Shown in pieces: positions 50,941 to 60,497 of a stretch of DNA of 64,000 nucleotides. Position 1 is the first letter of the stretch; each line of letters begins with the position of its first letter. The stretch is from positions 62,001 to 126,000 of the forward strand of contig JBGCFR010000017.1 of assembly GCA_045107045.1 (NCBI GenBank), read 5' to 3'. The notes under the pieces are model-generated. The model worked only from the letters and a program-made list of their open reading frames with translations. It had not been told where the DNA came from and ran no database searches. The position numbers were made by a program, and so were the translations under genes. Origin of the DNA: Putridiphycobacter sp045107045. Lineage in GTDB: Bacteria > Bacteroidota > Bacteroidia > Flavobacteriales_D > Crocinitomicaceae.

Positions 50941-51722
50941 ATAGTTGGGTAAAGAATTTCTTGTGGTTGTCTTTTGTCATAATTGTTATCGTTCTGATGA
51001 GCTTTGCCAATTCATCAAGAAATGAAAAAGTAATTGGCTACCCAGAAATTGTTGTTGATTTATATGAAGATCAATTGTTTCTTGATAAGTCGACTATTTT
51101 AGAAAAATTGGAATCAAAAGCTTTAATTGGTGAAGATTTCACATATGCTCAAGTTGATTTTTCAGCTATTGAGACCTATTTAACTAGTTTAAGCGAGATT
51201 AAAGATGTTAAAGTTTATGCTGAAGTAGGAGAGCAATGGCAAATTCATGTGGTTCTTAGGCAGCCTATAGCAAGGTTGTTTAACTTAAACGGATCTAGCT
51301 GTTATATAGATAAAGATGGACGATTAATGCCTTTGTCTGATAATTATACGGCACACGTATTAACGATTAATGGATTTGTAAATGAAACGAATATGAAAAA
51401 GAAAGTGTCAGATTTAATCAACAATGATAGTTTGAAAACTATTGAAATATTAGATGATCTGTATATGATTTCAAAGTATGTTTGTTCTGATAAGTTCTTT
51501 TCTTCCCAAATTACACATATTTATGTCAATTCTGAAAATGAATTTGAATTCATTCCAAGAGTTGGTAAACAAAGAATATTGTTTGGTGATAGTCATCATT
51601 ATGTTGGGAAATTTAAGAAATTAAAAGTGTTTTATACTGAAGGTTTAGCAAAGGCAGGTTGGGGATTATATGATACGATTAATGTGAAATTTAAGAACCA
51701 AATTGTTTGCTCAAAAAGATAA
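50937..51722 (+). CDS. ftsQ: FtsQ-like cell-division protein
   Basis: From the ATG at 50937 (ATGA overlap with murC) the protein has 261 residues: a short cytoplasmic start, one membrane helix (~7-24) and a periplasmic domain. The frame is open to 50892. The POTRA-type region is weakly conserved, so the call rests on topology, length and place between murC and ftsA. FtsQ scaffolds the divisome with FtsL. Confidence 0.85.
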   Translation: MNSWVKNFLWLSFVIIVIVLMSFANSSRNEKVIGYPEIVVDLYEDQLFLDKSTILEKLESKALIGEDFTYAQVDFSAIETYLTSLSEIKDVKVYAEVGEQWQIHVVLRQPIARLFNLNGSSCYIDKDGRLMPLSDNYTAHVLTINGFVNETNMKKKVSDLINNDSLKTIEILDDLYMISKYVCSDKFFSSQITHIYVNSENEFEFIPRVGKQRILFGDSHHYVGKFKKLKVFYTEGLAKAGWGLYDTINVKFKNQIVCSKR

Positions 51723-51727
51723 ATAGT

Positions 51728-53002
51728 ATGTCTGAAATAGTTGTAGGATTAGATATTGGAACCACAAAAATTGCATGTTTTGTTGGTCGTAAAACGGAAC
51801 ATGATAAAATTGAAATTTTATCAATGGGTAAATCCGAGAGTGTGGGTGTATCTAGAGGTATGGTTTCTAATATTGAGAAAACTGTTCAATCTATTAAATT
51901 GGCAATTGAAGAGGCACAAAATAGAATTGAAGGGAGCTTAACCATTAAATTAGTGAATGTTGGAATAGCAGGTCAGCATATTTCTAGCTTACAGCACAGG
52001 GGCATGCTAACTCGTGACAATTTAGATACTGAAATTTCGCAATTGGATATTGATAGCTTGGTTGAAGACATGTATAAATTGATTATGCAACCGGGTGAGG
52101 AAATTATTCATGTTTTACCTCAAGAGTATATTGTAGATAGCGAATTAGGTATTAAGGATCCAATTGGAATGTCCGGTATTCGTTTAGAAGCCAATTTTCA
52201 TATTATTACAGGGAACATTGGAGCCGCTAAAAACATAAAGAAATGTGTTGATAAGGTTGATTTAGTAGTAGATGAAATGATTTTGGAACCATTAGCTTCT
52301 TCCGAAGCAGTATTGAATGATGAAGAAAAAGAAGCTGGTGTTGTCCTAGTTGATATTGGAGGTGGCACAACTGATGTTGCCATTTTTCAGGATGGAATTA
52401 TAAGACATACGGCAGTTATTCCTTTTGGAGGAAATGTGATTACAGAAGATATTAAGGAAGGTTGTACAATCATGAGTCGACAATCTGAATTATTAAAAGT
52501 TAAATTCGGATCAGCATTAGCCAGTGAATGTCAAGATAATGAGATTGTTTGTATTCCGGGATTGAGAGGTAGAGATCCAAGAGAAATTTCTGTCCGCAAT
52601 TTGGCTTCTATAATTCAAGCTAGAATGGAAGAGATTATTGAACATGTACACTATGAAATTAAAAATTCAGGATTCGAAAAGAAGCTAATTGGTGGTATTG
52701 TGGTGACTGGTGGTGGAGCACAATTAAAGCACATCACTCAGCTATTTGAATACATAACAGGTATGGATACAAGAATTGGTTATCCAAACGAACATTTAGC
52801 ACCTTCAACCAAAATTGAAAATATTACAAGTCCAATGTATTCAACAGGCATTGGTCTAGTGATCAAAGGATTCGAAAAAGCGAATAAAACTGCCGCATTT
52901 GAGAATACAACCGCAGCAAAAAATCATTCAACAAAGCGAAAAGGCAGCTTTTTTGAATCATTATTAACAAAGAGTAAAGCCTGGTTTGAAGAAGAGGATT
53001 AA
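51728..53002 (+). CDS. ftsA: FtsA, actin-like divisome membrane anchor
   Basis: From the ATG at 51728 the protein has 424 residues. It has the actin-fold phosphate motifs 'VVGLDIGTTKIACFVG' and 'VLVDIGGGTTDVAIF', the 1C (SHS2) insertion and the late 'VVTGGGAQLKHI'. A C-terminal amphipathic tail ('KGSFFESLLTKSKAWFEEED') fits the membrane-targeting sequence. It links FtsZ filaments to the membrane. The 5-nt gap after ftsQ indicates co-transcription. Confidence 0.95.
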   Translation: MSEIVVGLDIGTTKIACFVGRKTEHDKIEILSMGKSESVGVSRGMVSNIEKTVQSIKLAIEEAQNRIEGSLTIKLVNVGIAGQHISSLQHRGMLTRDNLDTEISQLDIDSLVEDMYKLIMQPGEEIIHVLPQEYIVDSELGIKDPIGMSGIRLEANFHIITGNIGAAKNIKKCVDKVDLVVDEMILEPLASSEAVLNDEEKEAGVVLVDIGGGTTDVAIFQDGIIRHTAVIPFGGNVITEDIKEGCTIMSRQSELLKVKFGSALASECQDNEIVCIPGLRGRDPREISVRNLASIIQARMEEIIEHVHYEIKNSGFEKKLIGGIVVTGGGAQLKHITQLFEYITGMDTRIGYPNEHLAPSTKIENITSPMYSTGIGLVIKGFEKANKTAAFENTTAAKNHSTKRKGSFFESLLTKSKAWFEEED

Positions 53003-53098
53003 TTATAATCCTGATCAACAAATAAATAAAAAAATTAAATTTCAAATACTAACCATATTTGAATAGAGAATAAAGAAAGAACCAAAAAACCAACTATT

Positions 53099-54673
53099 AT
53101 GGAATTTGATTTACCAAAAGACCAATCATCAATTATCAAGGTAATTGGTGTTGGTGGAGGAGGCGGAAACGCAGTTAACCACATGTATAACCAAGGCATA
53201 AAAGGGGTTGATTTTATTATTTGTAATACAGATCAACAGGCGCTTGATGTAAGTGCAGTACCAAACAAGGTACAGTTAGGGGCCAGCTTGACTGAAGGAA
53301 GAGGTGCGGGTGCGATTCCTGAAATTGGTAAAAATGCAGCAATAGAAAATATTGATGATATTAAAACCTTACTTGGAAAACATACCAAAATGGTATTTAT
53401 AACTGCAGGTATGGGAGGTGGCACAGGAACAGGTGCTGCACCAGTTATTGCAAAAGTTGCAAAGGAAATGGGTATATTAACTGTTGGTATTGTAACTGTC
53501 CCTTTTGGTTTTGAAGGTAGAAAACGTAAATTACAAGCCGAAGAAGGTTTAGAAGAGTTACGCGGTTCAGTTGATACTCTATTAATTATTAATAATGACA
53601 GACTGAGAGAGATGTTTGGTAATCTTTCTTTAGCAAATGCATTTTCTCAAGCTGATGATGTGTTAGCTACCGCAGCAAAAGGTATTGCCGAAGTTATATC
53701 GGTTACAGGGGCTGTCAATGTTGATTTTAATGATGTGAATACTGTAATGAGAGATAGTGGTGTTGCCATTATGGGATCTGCAGTTGCTGAAGGAGAAAAT
53801 AGAGCTATGGATTGTGTTCAAAATGCATTGTCTTCACCACTGTTAAATGATAATGATATTACTGGTGCAAGATACGTACTGCTGAATATTACCTATGGAG
53901 ATAAGGAGGTACTGATGGATGAGATTGGTGACATTACTGATTACATTCAGGATGAAGCAGGTTCAACTGCAGATGTTATATGGGGGCATGGCTATGATGA
54001 AACTCTAGGTGATGGTTTGTGCGTGACATTAATTGCGACAGGCTTTAATTCATCTCCAGTAACAGGTTTTGAAAAAGAGCCAGAAAAAAAGGTATTGTCT
54101 TTAGATGATGAGTCTAAATCAACAATGATTTCACAGCCAATTGAATCTCCAGTTCAAGAAGTCAATGATTATACAGCAATTGAACAGTTACTTGAAGAGG
54201 AAGTAGATGAAGAACCATTTTTGAAAGTAAAGGATGAGTCAGCTGAGCAAGCCGAAATTAATTGGACTTTTGATTCAGCAAACGAAAAAACTGAGGTGTC
54301 AGATTCTAAAACGGAGGATGAGCCAGAAGTTATTCGTCATTATTTGACGGATGAAGTAGAGGAAAAAATCGAATTAGAGACGACAACGCCAAAGGTTGTG
54401 TTGTCTAAAGAAGAACAAGAACAACGCGCTAAAGAACGATTGGAACGTATTCAGACTTATACTTCCAAATTGAAATCATCAAACGGTATCAATGATTTGG
54501 AAAAAGAACCAGCTTATAAGCGACGAGATATCCGTTTTGATGATGTAGCACATTCTTCCGACGAACCAAAAAGTAAATTCACTGTTTCAGAAACAGAGGA
54601 CATGAAAGAAAATGGAGAAAAAAGATTTGGATTAAAAGAGAACAATTCGTTCTTACATGATAATGTAGATTAA
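53099..54673 (+). CDS. ftsZ: FtsZ, tubulin-like cell-division GTPase
   Basis: The 524-residue protein has the tubulin signature G106-G-G-T-G-T-G112 and the N-terminal 'IKVIGVGGGGGNAVNHM'. The globular domain ends near residue 330. A long acidic linker of ~180 residues follows, with the tail 'FGLKENNSFLHDNVD' in place of the D-x-P-x-F-L-R peptide used by E. coli FtsA/ZipA. The 524-residue length is well above the ~380-400 of E. coli. It forms the Z-ring. The gap after ftsA is 96 nt, and a strong terminator follows. Confidence 0.96.
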   Translation: MEFDLPKDQSSIIKVIGVGGGGGNAVNHMYNQGIKGVDFIICNTDQQALDVSAVPNKVQLGASLTEGRGAGAIPEIGKNAAIENIDDIKTLLGKHTKMVFITAGMGGGTGTGAAPVIAKVAKEMGILTVGIVTVPFGFEGRKRKLQAEEGLEELRGSVDTLLIINNDRLREMFGNLSLANAFSQADDVLATAAKGIAEVISVTGAVNVDFNDVNTVMRDSGVAIMGSAVAEGENRAMDCVQNALSSPLLNDNDITGARYVLLNITYGDKEVLMDEIGDITDYIQDEAGSTADVIWGHGYDETLGDGLCVTLIATGFNSSPVTGFEKEPEKKVLSLDDESKSTMISQPIESPVQEVNDYTAIEQLLEEEVDEEPFLKVKDESAEQAEINWTFDSANEKTEVSDSKTEDEPEVIRHYLTDEVEEKIELETTTPKVVLSKEEQEQRAKERLERIQTYTSKLKSSNGINDLEKEPAYKRRDIRFDDVAHSSDEPKSKFTVSETEDMKENGEKRFGLKENNSFLHDNVD

Positions 54674-54697
54674 ATATAGTATAATTTGTTTTTCAAT

Positions 54698-54730
54698 AAA
54701 ACCACCTAAGCTTAGCTCAGGTGGTTTTTT
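54698..54730 (+). terminator. Terminator of the dcw cluster
   Basis: AAAACCACCT (54698-54707) and AGGTGGTTTT (54719-54728) form a 10-bp stem with an 11-nt loop, followed by Ts. It closes the 15-kb cluster after ftsZ. Confidence 0.92.
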
Positions 54731-54800
54731 GTTTTCTAAGCGTTGTTAAATGCCTTTTAAAAAAATTATTATTACATTCAGTTACACTAAACTTTAAACT

Positions 54801-55247
54801 ATGAATTTTAAAAATGTAAATTGGCTAGCAATTCTTTTGTCCTTAGTAGCTTGTATGGGGATTGGATTTCTCTGGTACGGAGGTTTATTCATGGATCAAT
54901 GGATGGCAGCAAATGGAATTACTCTCGGAGAGGGAGGTGAAACTATGATTAAAAATGGGGTAGAAATGCCGCCATCAGCAACACCAATGATTGTAAATAC
55001 AATTGCAATGATTATTTATGCATTATTTATGCATTGGCTTCTTGAAAGATCTAATAGTTTCACATTAAAGGGAGGTTCTACAACTGGTCTAACGCTCGGT
55101 GTGATTTTGTACATTGGCATAGTTCTTAATAATATGTTTGCTATGACACCTTATGACTTAACTATGATTGATGGCTCATATGCTGTTGTTTTATGGACAG
55201 TCATTGGAACAATAATTGGTGCTTGGCCAAAGAAGAATAAAGCGTAA
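54801..55247 (+). CDS. DUF1761-type small membrane protein
   Basis: The 148-residue protein has four membrane helices (about 8-28, 64-82, 92-112, 122-142) and the 'GFLWYGGLFMDQWMAANG' start resembling DUF1761 proteins. Such proteins are uncharacterised inner-membrane proteins. It is a single-gene unit between the ftsZ terminator and a second hairpin. No active-site motif is seen. Confidence 0.65.
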   Translation: MNFKNVNWLAILLSLVACMGIGFLWYGGLFMDQWMAANGITLGEGGETMIKNGVEMPPSATPMIVNTIAMIIYALFMHWLLERSNSFTLKGGSTTGLTLGVILYIGIVLNNMFAMTPYDLTMIDGSYAVVLWTVIGTIIGAWPKKNKA

Positions 55248-55267
55248 TTTTAAATAAAGATAAAATG

Positions 55268-55298
55268 AAAGCCGCTAACTATAATGTTAGTGGCTTTT
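55268..55298 (+). terminator. Terminator after the DUF1761-type gene
   Basis: AAAGCCGCTAAC (55268-55279) and GTTAGTGGCTTT (55286-55297) pair over 12 bp with one G-U, with a 6-nt loop (TATAAT). Confidence 0.88.
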
Positions 55299-55337
55299 CT
55301 AATTATTCTTAGCAAATTTTCAGTAAACAACCCCCCA

Positions 55338-57053
55338 TCATTGTATTGCATAGTTTTTAATGGCCTTAATGTTTGTTAATGGAGCAGAACACGAATATGA
55401 TGTGCAAAAGAAGGTTGTATTTGTTTTCCAGTCTCCATAACGGTCTGCTATCCTGTCTGGAACCGCTGAAATAGGATACGATTCTATAATAATTGAGAAA
55501 GGTAATAGGCTCAACGACGCCTGAACAGCTTGTTGTCTATAGGTTTCATTTTCATAGAGTATCACAGCGTGTAATGGTTCTTCATTAATTTCTTCGTCAA
55601 TAGTGAGTAATTCCCCGTCTTTGTAGATGTCACCAGCCAGAACTTTTTCCATTAAGGCTCTATGAATTCGCTTAGACAAATTACTGTATGTGCTGTCAGA
55701 ATACAAATATCCAGCATAATTTAGAAGACGGCACCAATCAATGTTCTCATCAATAATTGGCTTAGGGGGAAGACCGTTGTTTTTTAGATAACTTATTGCT
55801 AAATCGTTTTGTTGGTATAATTTTATTATAGTGTCAATCATATTTCTTGCTTCCTCAAAATAGATTTGATTTTGTGTGCATTTGTACAATTCAAAGTTTG
55901 CCTTTAGCATTTTTAAATTATCATCAAGTGCATAAGTTTCTGAATTTATAGAAGTATGGGAATAAAGCAAATTAGCACCTTTCCTGCTTTGTTTTAAGTC
56001 ATTATAATTTAGTTCCGCTTGATCTAAAAATTCTACTTTCTGAGTGGATACCCATAATGCAATTAGGGCATCTATCATATGCGCATTGTAATTCGTATAT
56101 GTATTCGTATCAATTTTAGGAATCCCTTTTTTAAGCCTCTCTTTTTTTGATAATTTAAAATAATCTTCAGAGTGCTCTCCAGGAATCAAATCTGCATCTT
56201 GGGCACTAAAAAAAAGCGGTTTTCTACCTTTCAAAGTGTTATTGGTATACTTATAGATTGCCAAAGCATTTTCTAGTGACTTTTGTCTTTGATATAATTG
56301 ATAATCAATACAAAATATCTTAATATATCTGGCTTGCCTTGATAAAAGTTTTTCATAATGTTGGTGATCCCATCTCCTGAATGTAGAGTATTGATATATT
56401 CCACCAAATTCTGGGTCAACCAATTGGGATGCACCTTTAATACTCAGATTTATCCAATTCAACAATGAATCAGATGAATGATTTGTGGCATACTCATAGT
56501 CAGAGAAATTAATTGATTTCATATTAGAATTGGCACCACCAATTATAAAATCAAGACCATTGATATATCGTTTTTTTAGCAAAGCTTGCGGAGAAGAATT
56601 AGGGTAGGTTTTTGTTCTTTTTTTCTGCTCATCAATTTTTTCACCGTTAGAAATTTGTTCTAATATGGCTAAGAATTTTTGCGGATTGATATATCCAGCA
56701 TTTTTAAAAACTTCTTCACCTTTTGGCGAAAAAATAATAGTCGCAGGCCAACCATATTTTCGATAACGGTTGGCTAATTCAGGGTTAGCGTCTTGGTCCG
56801 TTTTAACGGCTAAAAATGATTCATTAAGTTTAGCAATCACTTTTTCACTGCTGTAAGTAGAGTCATCCATAACGTGACACCAATGACACCAATTTGCTTT
56901 TAAATCTAGAATAATATATTTGTTACTTAACTCTGCCTGTTCAAAAAGTTCTAGACCAAATTCTTGCCAATCTATTTTAGCCTGATTACCCTTTTTTTGA
57001 GTACAGCCAAGAATACTTAATGTCAAAAGAAGAAGAGCAAGCAATTTTTTCAT
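55338..57053 (-). CDS. DUF255 / thioredoxin-fold lipoprotein
   Basis: The 571-residue protein has a lipoprotein signal (MKKLLALLLLTLSILGC, C17). A thioredoxin-fold N-terminal domain carries the C56-H-W-C59 motif ('KANWCHWCHVMDDSTY'), as in the DUF255/YyaL family. The remaining ~400 residues look like the (alpha/alpha)6 barrel that follows in that family, with 'EDYFKLSKKER' and 'YTNYNAHMIDALIALW'. It is probably anchored in the periplasm and may act in thiol redox or glycan handling, but no activity is established. It converges on the DUF1761-type gene. Confidence 0.8.
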   Translation of the reverse strand: MKKLLALLLLTLSILGCTQKKGNQAKIDWQEFGLELFEQAELSNKYIILDLKANWCHWCHVMDDSTYSSEKVIAKLNESFLAVKTDQDANPELANRYRKYGWPATIIFSPKGEEVFKNAGYINPQKFLAILEQISNGEKIDEQKKRTKTYPNSSPQALLKKRYINGLDFIIGGANSNMKSINFSDYEYATNHSSDSLLNWINLSIKGASQLVDPEFGGIYQYSTFRRWDHQHYEKLLSRQARYIKIFCIDYQLYQRQKSLENALAIYKYTNNTLKGRKPLFFSAQDADLIPGEHSEDYFKLSKKERLKKGIPKIDTNTYTNYNAHMIDALIALWVSTQKVEFLDQAELNYNDLKQSRKGANLLYSHTSINSETYALDDNLKMLKANFELYKCTQNQIYFEEARNMIDTIIKLYQQNDLAISYLKNNGLPPKPIIDENIDWCRLLNYAGYLYSDSTYSNLSKRIHRALMEKVLAGDIYKDGELLTIDEEINEEPLHAVILYENETYRQQAVQASLSLLPFSIIIESYPISAVPDRIADRYGDWKTNTTFFCTSYSCSAPLTNIKAIKNYAIQ

Positions 57054-57194
57054 GTGTTGAAGATAAAGGAATTTTAGTTTAAAGTTTACAAAGCCACAAA
57101 ATCATTTTAATTAATCATTATCTTGTGCTATAATTAATAGAATGACCTTATACTAATGTTATTTGGCAAGGAATTGGTAATTGAATAATACAAA

Positions 57195-59255
57195 ATGAGA
57201 TTAATGAGATTAGTGGTAACTATTTTAACATTGTTAATTTTTGGAGCTTGTTCTGTTGCACAGCCTGGGGCTATGCAGTGGACCACCAAAAGTAAAAAAG
57301 CCATAAAATATGTTGAAAATGCCAGAGTAGCAGCAAATGAAATTGATATGCAAACAGGACTGCCAAATTATAGCAGCGCAATAGAGTTTTGCGATAAAGC
57401 CATTGCTCGAGATCCTAATTTCATTGAAGCTTATATGTTAAAAGCCGACTATGCTACTTTTGCAAACAGGAAACCAGACGCCATTAATGCTTACCGAAAA
57501 ACATTAGAGATTAATCCAAATTTTACTAAAACAGGATTCGTGTATCTTGAGTTAGCAAATTTGGAATGGGCAGATGGTCAATATAATGATGCTGTTGTGC
57601 ATGCGAAAGACTATAAAAAGGTGCCAGGTGCTAATAAAGAGTTGTTTAATGAAGTAGATTGGTTGATTGCCAATTGTGAATTTGCAGCAAATGCGAAGAA
57701 TAATCCAGTACCATTTAATCCTAAAAATTTAGGAACAGGAGTCAATACAAGTAACCCAGAATATTTCCCTACTTTAACTGTTAACCAGAAAGAACTATTG
57801 TTTACAAGGTTGCTAGGAGAGGGCAGAGGCAGACAAGAAGACTTTTTTGTGTCCAAAAGAGGGAATAGTAGTTGGCAGTTAGGGAGCCCTATGCCGGGAA
57901 ATATTAATACTAGTTTTAATGAAGGAGCGCCAACTTTTGCACCAGATGGAAGAACACTTATTTTTGTGGGATGTCAGGATGAAAAAGGACGTTATGGTGA
58001 AAAAAGAAGGGGTTACGGAAGTTGTGATTTATTTGTGACAGCAAAAGTGGGAAACCATTGGTTAGATCCAGTTAATTTACCAGGGGCAGTCAATACAAAA
58101 AATTGGGAAACGCAGCCATCACTATCAGCTGATGGTAAAACATTATACTTTATAAGAGGAGCGGTTAGGTCATCTGGTGGAAAGAATAAAAGAAACGGAG
58201 ATATTTATGTGTCCCATTTATTAAAAGATGGCAGTTGGAGTGAGGCAGAAAAACTGCCAGATCATGTGAATACTCCATTATCTGAGTCTTCTGTTTTAAT
58301 TCACCCGGATGGAAGAACCTTATACTTTGGGTCAAATGGGCACATTGGAATGGGTGGTTATGATTTGTACATGACCCAAAAACAAGCTGATGGCACTTGG
58401 GGGAAAGTGAAAAACTTAGGATACCCTATTAATACTGAAAATGATGAATCGTCTTTACTCGTATTCGCAAATGGTGAATTGGCCATTTTCGCATCAGACC
58501 GACCTGGTGGTTATGGTAGTTTAGATTTGTATGGTTTCGAAATGCCAGAATCGATCAGACCAACGAAAACAATTTATATGACTGGTTTAGTTTATAACAG
58601 TAAGACCCAACAAAAACTACAAGCAAATTTTACTCTCATAGATCTGGATACCAAGAATGAGGTTGTGTTTTCGCAGTCAGATAAGAAGACAGGGCAGTTT
58701 TTAGTGACATTGCCTGTAAATAGAGAATATGCACTACTCGTTAATAAAAAAGGGTACCAACCATACTCAGTGAATTTTGATTTAAATTTAGCCGAGAATT
58801 CAGATAAGCCATATCACCAAGATGTACCATTAATTCCATTGAATGACATGGATGCAGAAGTGGTGTTGCAGAATGTTTTTTTTGATGTTGACTCCTATCA
58901 ATTGAGAGAAAAATCCTATGTGGAATTAGATAAACTCGTTCAACATTTGAAACGAAATGGGACAATGAAAATTGAATTACAAGGTCATACCGATTCGCAA
59001 GGTGATGCTAATGAAAACATGCTTTTGTCAAAGAATAGAGCAAAGGCAGTGGCAGATTATTTAATAACACAAGGCATTGAAAGCTTTCGATTATCAGCCA
59101 AAGGGTATGGAGAAACAAAGCCTTCTAAGTTAAAAGATGACTCTGGTAATATAGTCTTGCTTACTGAAGAATATATCAAAACTTTGAGTGCTGAAAAACA
59201 AAAAAAGGCCAAGCAAGCAAACAGACGAACTGTATATATTGTGAAATCACTTTAA
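57195..59255 (+). CDS. PorE-like OmpA lipoprotein (TPR, beta-propeller, CRD, OmpA)
   Basis: The 686-residue protein has a lipoprotein signal (LLIFGAC, C19), TPR helices (~40-150), a PD40-type beta-propeller (~185-445, repeated 'F.PDGRTL.F.S' blades), a carboxypeptidase-regulatory-like domain (~455-545) and an OmpA C-terminal domain (~560-686, 'GHTDSQGDANENMLLSKNRAKAVADYL' in family form). This order matches PorE, a T9SS component that binds peptidoglycan in Porphyromonas gingivalis. Many Bacteroidota have several such proteins, so orthology is not proven. The T9SS cargo genes in the window make it a sensible partner. The UbiA gene follows 1 nt later. Confidence 0.8.
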   Translation: MRLMRLVVTILTLLIFGACSVAQPGAMQWTTKSKKAIKYVENARVAANEIDMQTGLPNYSSAIEFCDKAIARDPNFIEAYMLKADYATFANRKPDAINAYRKTLEINPNFTKTGFVYLELANLEWADGQYNDAVVHAKDYKKVPGANKELFNEVDWLIANCEFAANAKNNPVPFNPKNLGTGVNTSNPEYFPTLTVNQKELLFTRLLGEGRGRQEDFFVSKRGNSSWQLGSPMPGNINTSFNEGAPTFAPDGRTLIFVGCQDEKGRYGEKRRGYGSCDLFVTAKVGNHWLDPVNLPGAVNTKNWETQPSLSADGKTLYFIRGAVRSSGGKNKRNGDIYVSHLLKDGSWSEAEKLPDHVNTPLSESSVLIHPDGRTLYFGSNGHIGMGGYDLYMTQKQADGTWGKVKNLGYPINTENDESSLLVFANGELAIFASDRPGGYGSLDLYGFEMPESIRPTKTIYMTGLVYNSKTQQKLQANFTLIDLDTKNEVVFSQSDKKTGQFLVTLPVNREYALLVNKKGYQPYSVNFDLNLAENSDKPYHQDVPLIPLNDMDAEVVLQNVFFDVDSYQLREKSYVELDKLVQHLKRNGTMKIELQGHTDSQGDANENMLLSKNRAKAVADYLITQGIESFRLSAKGYGETKPSKLKDDSGNIVLLTEEYIKTLSAEKQKKAKQANRRTVYIVKSL

Positions 59256-59256
59256 G

Positions 59257-60306
59257 ATGAATAAAATTTATCAATTTTTAAGATTAATAAGATTTCTCAA
59301 TATTATTGTTATTGCCGCAACAATGGTCATCATACAAGTTTTTTTAGCTCGATACTTACTGTTAGAAACAAATATATACCCAAAATCGAAAGAAATTATT
59401 CCACCAGATATCACTTGGTATGATATATCTAATTACTTAATTTCAAAAACTTTCTTACTATTATTAATTTCAACTTTGTTAATTGCCGCAGCAGGTAATA
59501 TTATTAACGATTATTTTGATGTCCGAGCAGATAGAATTAACAAACCAGAGCGCTTAATTATCGGTGTGCACATTAAACGACGTTGGGCAATGGTCTGGCA
59601 TTGGTCGTTTAACTTAATTGGATTTCTAATAGCTCTGTATTTAGGGTATTTAATCCAAAATATTTGGATACCTATAGTTACATTTTTAAGTATCAATTTA
59701 CTTTGGTTTTATTCAACTTATTACAAAAGACAACCATTCACAGGTAACTTAATCGTTGCTCTTCTGTTAGGATTTATCCCAGTTTATATTTTAATATATA
59801 ATATTGGATTGAGTTCAGTTTTTAATGACGCAGAAAAATTTGCCATATTAGCAGAATCCAATTATTTTTTTAAAGTTGTTTTATTAACTGGGGTTCTGGC
59901 GTTCTTGTTGAATGTAATTAGAGAGTTAGTCAAAGATATACTGGATGTAAGGGGAGATTTGAAATTGGGAGCAAAAACTTTTCCTATAAAATATGGCATT
60001 AAAAAAACGAAATATCTAATTGCTGGTTTTTATACTTTAGCTATGATTTTTGGCGGACTGTTTCTATATTTTATCGTAGATGTTTTAATGGGAGTGATGT
60101 TAACATCTGTCCTGTTTGAAGGTGACTATATTCAAAATTTAATCTATGTTGAGCCTTTTGGTTGGTTACTAGGCTCTGTTTTATTATTACTGACAATTTC
60201 GGCCTATCTTATTTTTGCAAAGCATAAAAGGGCTGCCTATAAGTTGGTGAGTAATTTACTCAAAGCAGCCATGCTGGCGGGTTTGCTAATTCCATTGTTT
60301 TTATAG
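59257..60306 (+). CDS. UbiA-family prenyltransferase
   Basis: The 349-residue polytopic protein has the Mg-binding N84-D-Y-F-D88-x3-D92 motif and a second motif 'RELVKDILDVRGDLKLGAKTFP' (DxxxD). Eight or nine membrane helices are visible. The family transfers prenyl chains to aromatic or glycerol-phosphate acceptors (menaquinone-type, or geranylgeranylglycerol-phosphate in Bacteroidota). The acceptor cannot be read from the sequence. It starts 1 nt after the PorE-like gene. Confidence 0.9.
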   Translation: MNKIYQFLRLIRFLNIIVIAATMVIIQVFLARYLLLETNIYPKSKEIIPPDITWYDISNYLISKTFLLLLISTLLIAAAGNIINDYFDVRADRINKPERLIIGVHIKRRWAMVWHWSFNLIGFLIALYLGYLIQNIWIPIVTFLSINLLWFYSTYYKRQPFTGNLIVALLLGFIPVYILIYNIGLSSVFNDAEKFAILAESNYFFKVVLLTGVLAFLLNVIRELVKDILDVRGDLKLGAKTFPIKYGIKKTKYLIAGFYTLAMIFGGLFLYFIVDVLMGVMLTSVLFEGDYIQNLIYVEPFGWLLGSVLLLLTISAYLIFAKHKRAAYKLVSNLLKAAMLAGLLIPLFL

Positions 60307-60497
60307 CGTATAAGCTTCTATACTGAAACATCATTCTGACACTTTACAATATAGCATTATCATTTTCGAATATTTCATTTTCTTAAAATATACCCTGATG
60401 AAATTAATATTAACTTAAGTTATTTTAACTAATTTCTATTTTTTGAATTTCTAATAAGTAAGTAAAAAGGTTTAACTTTAGTGGTACAAATTGATAA

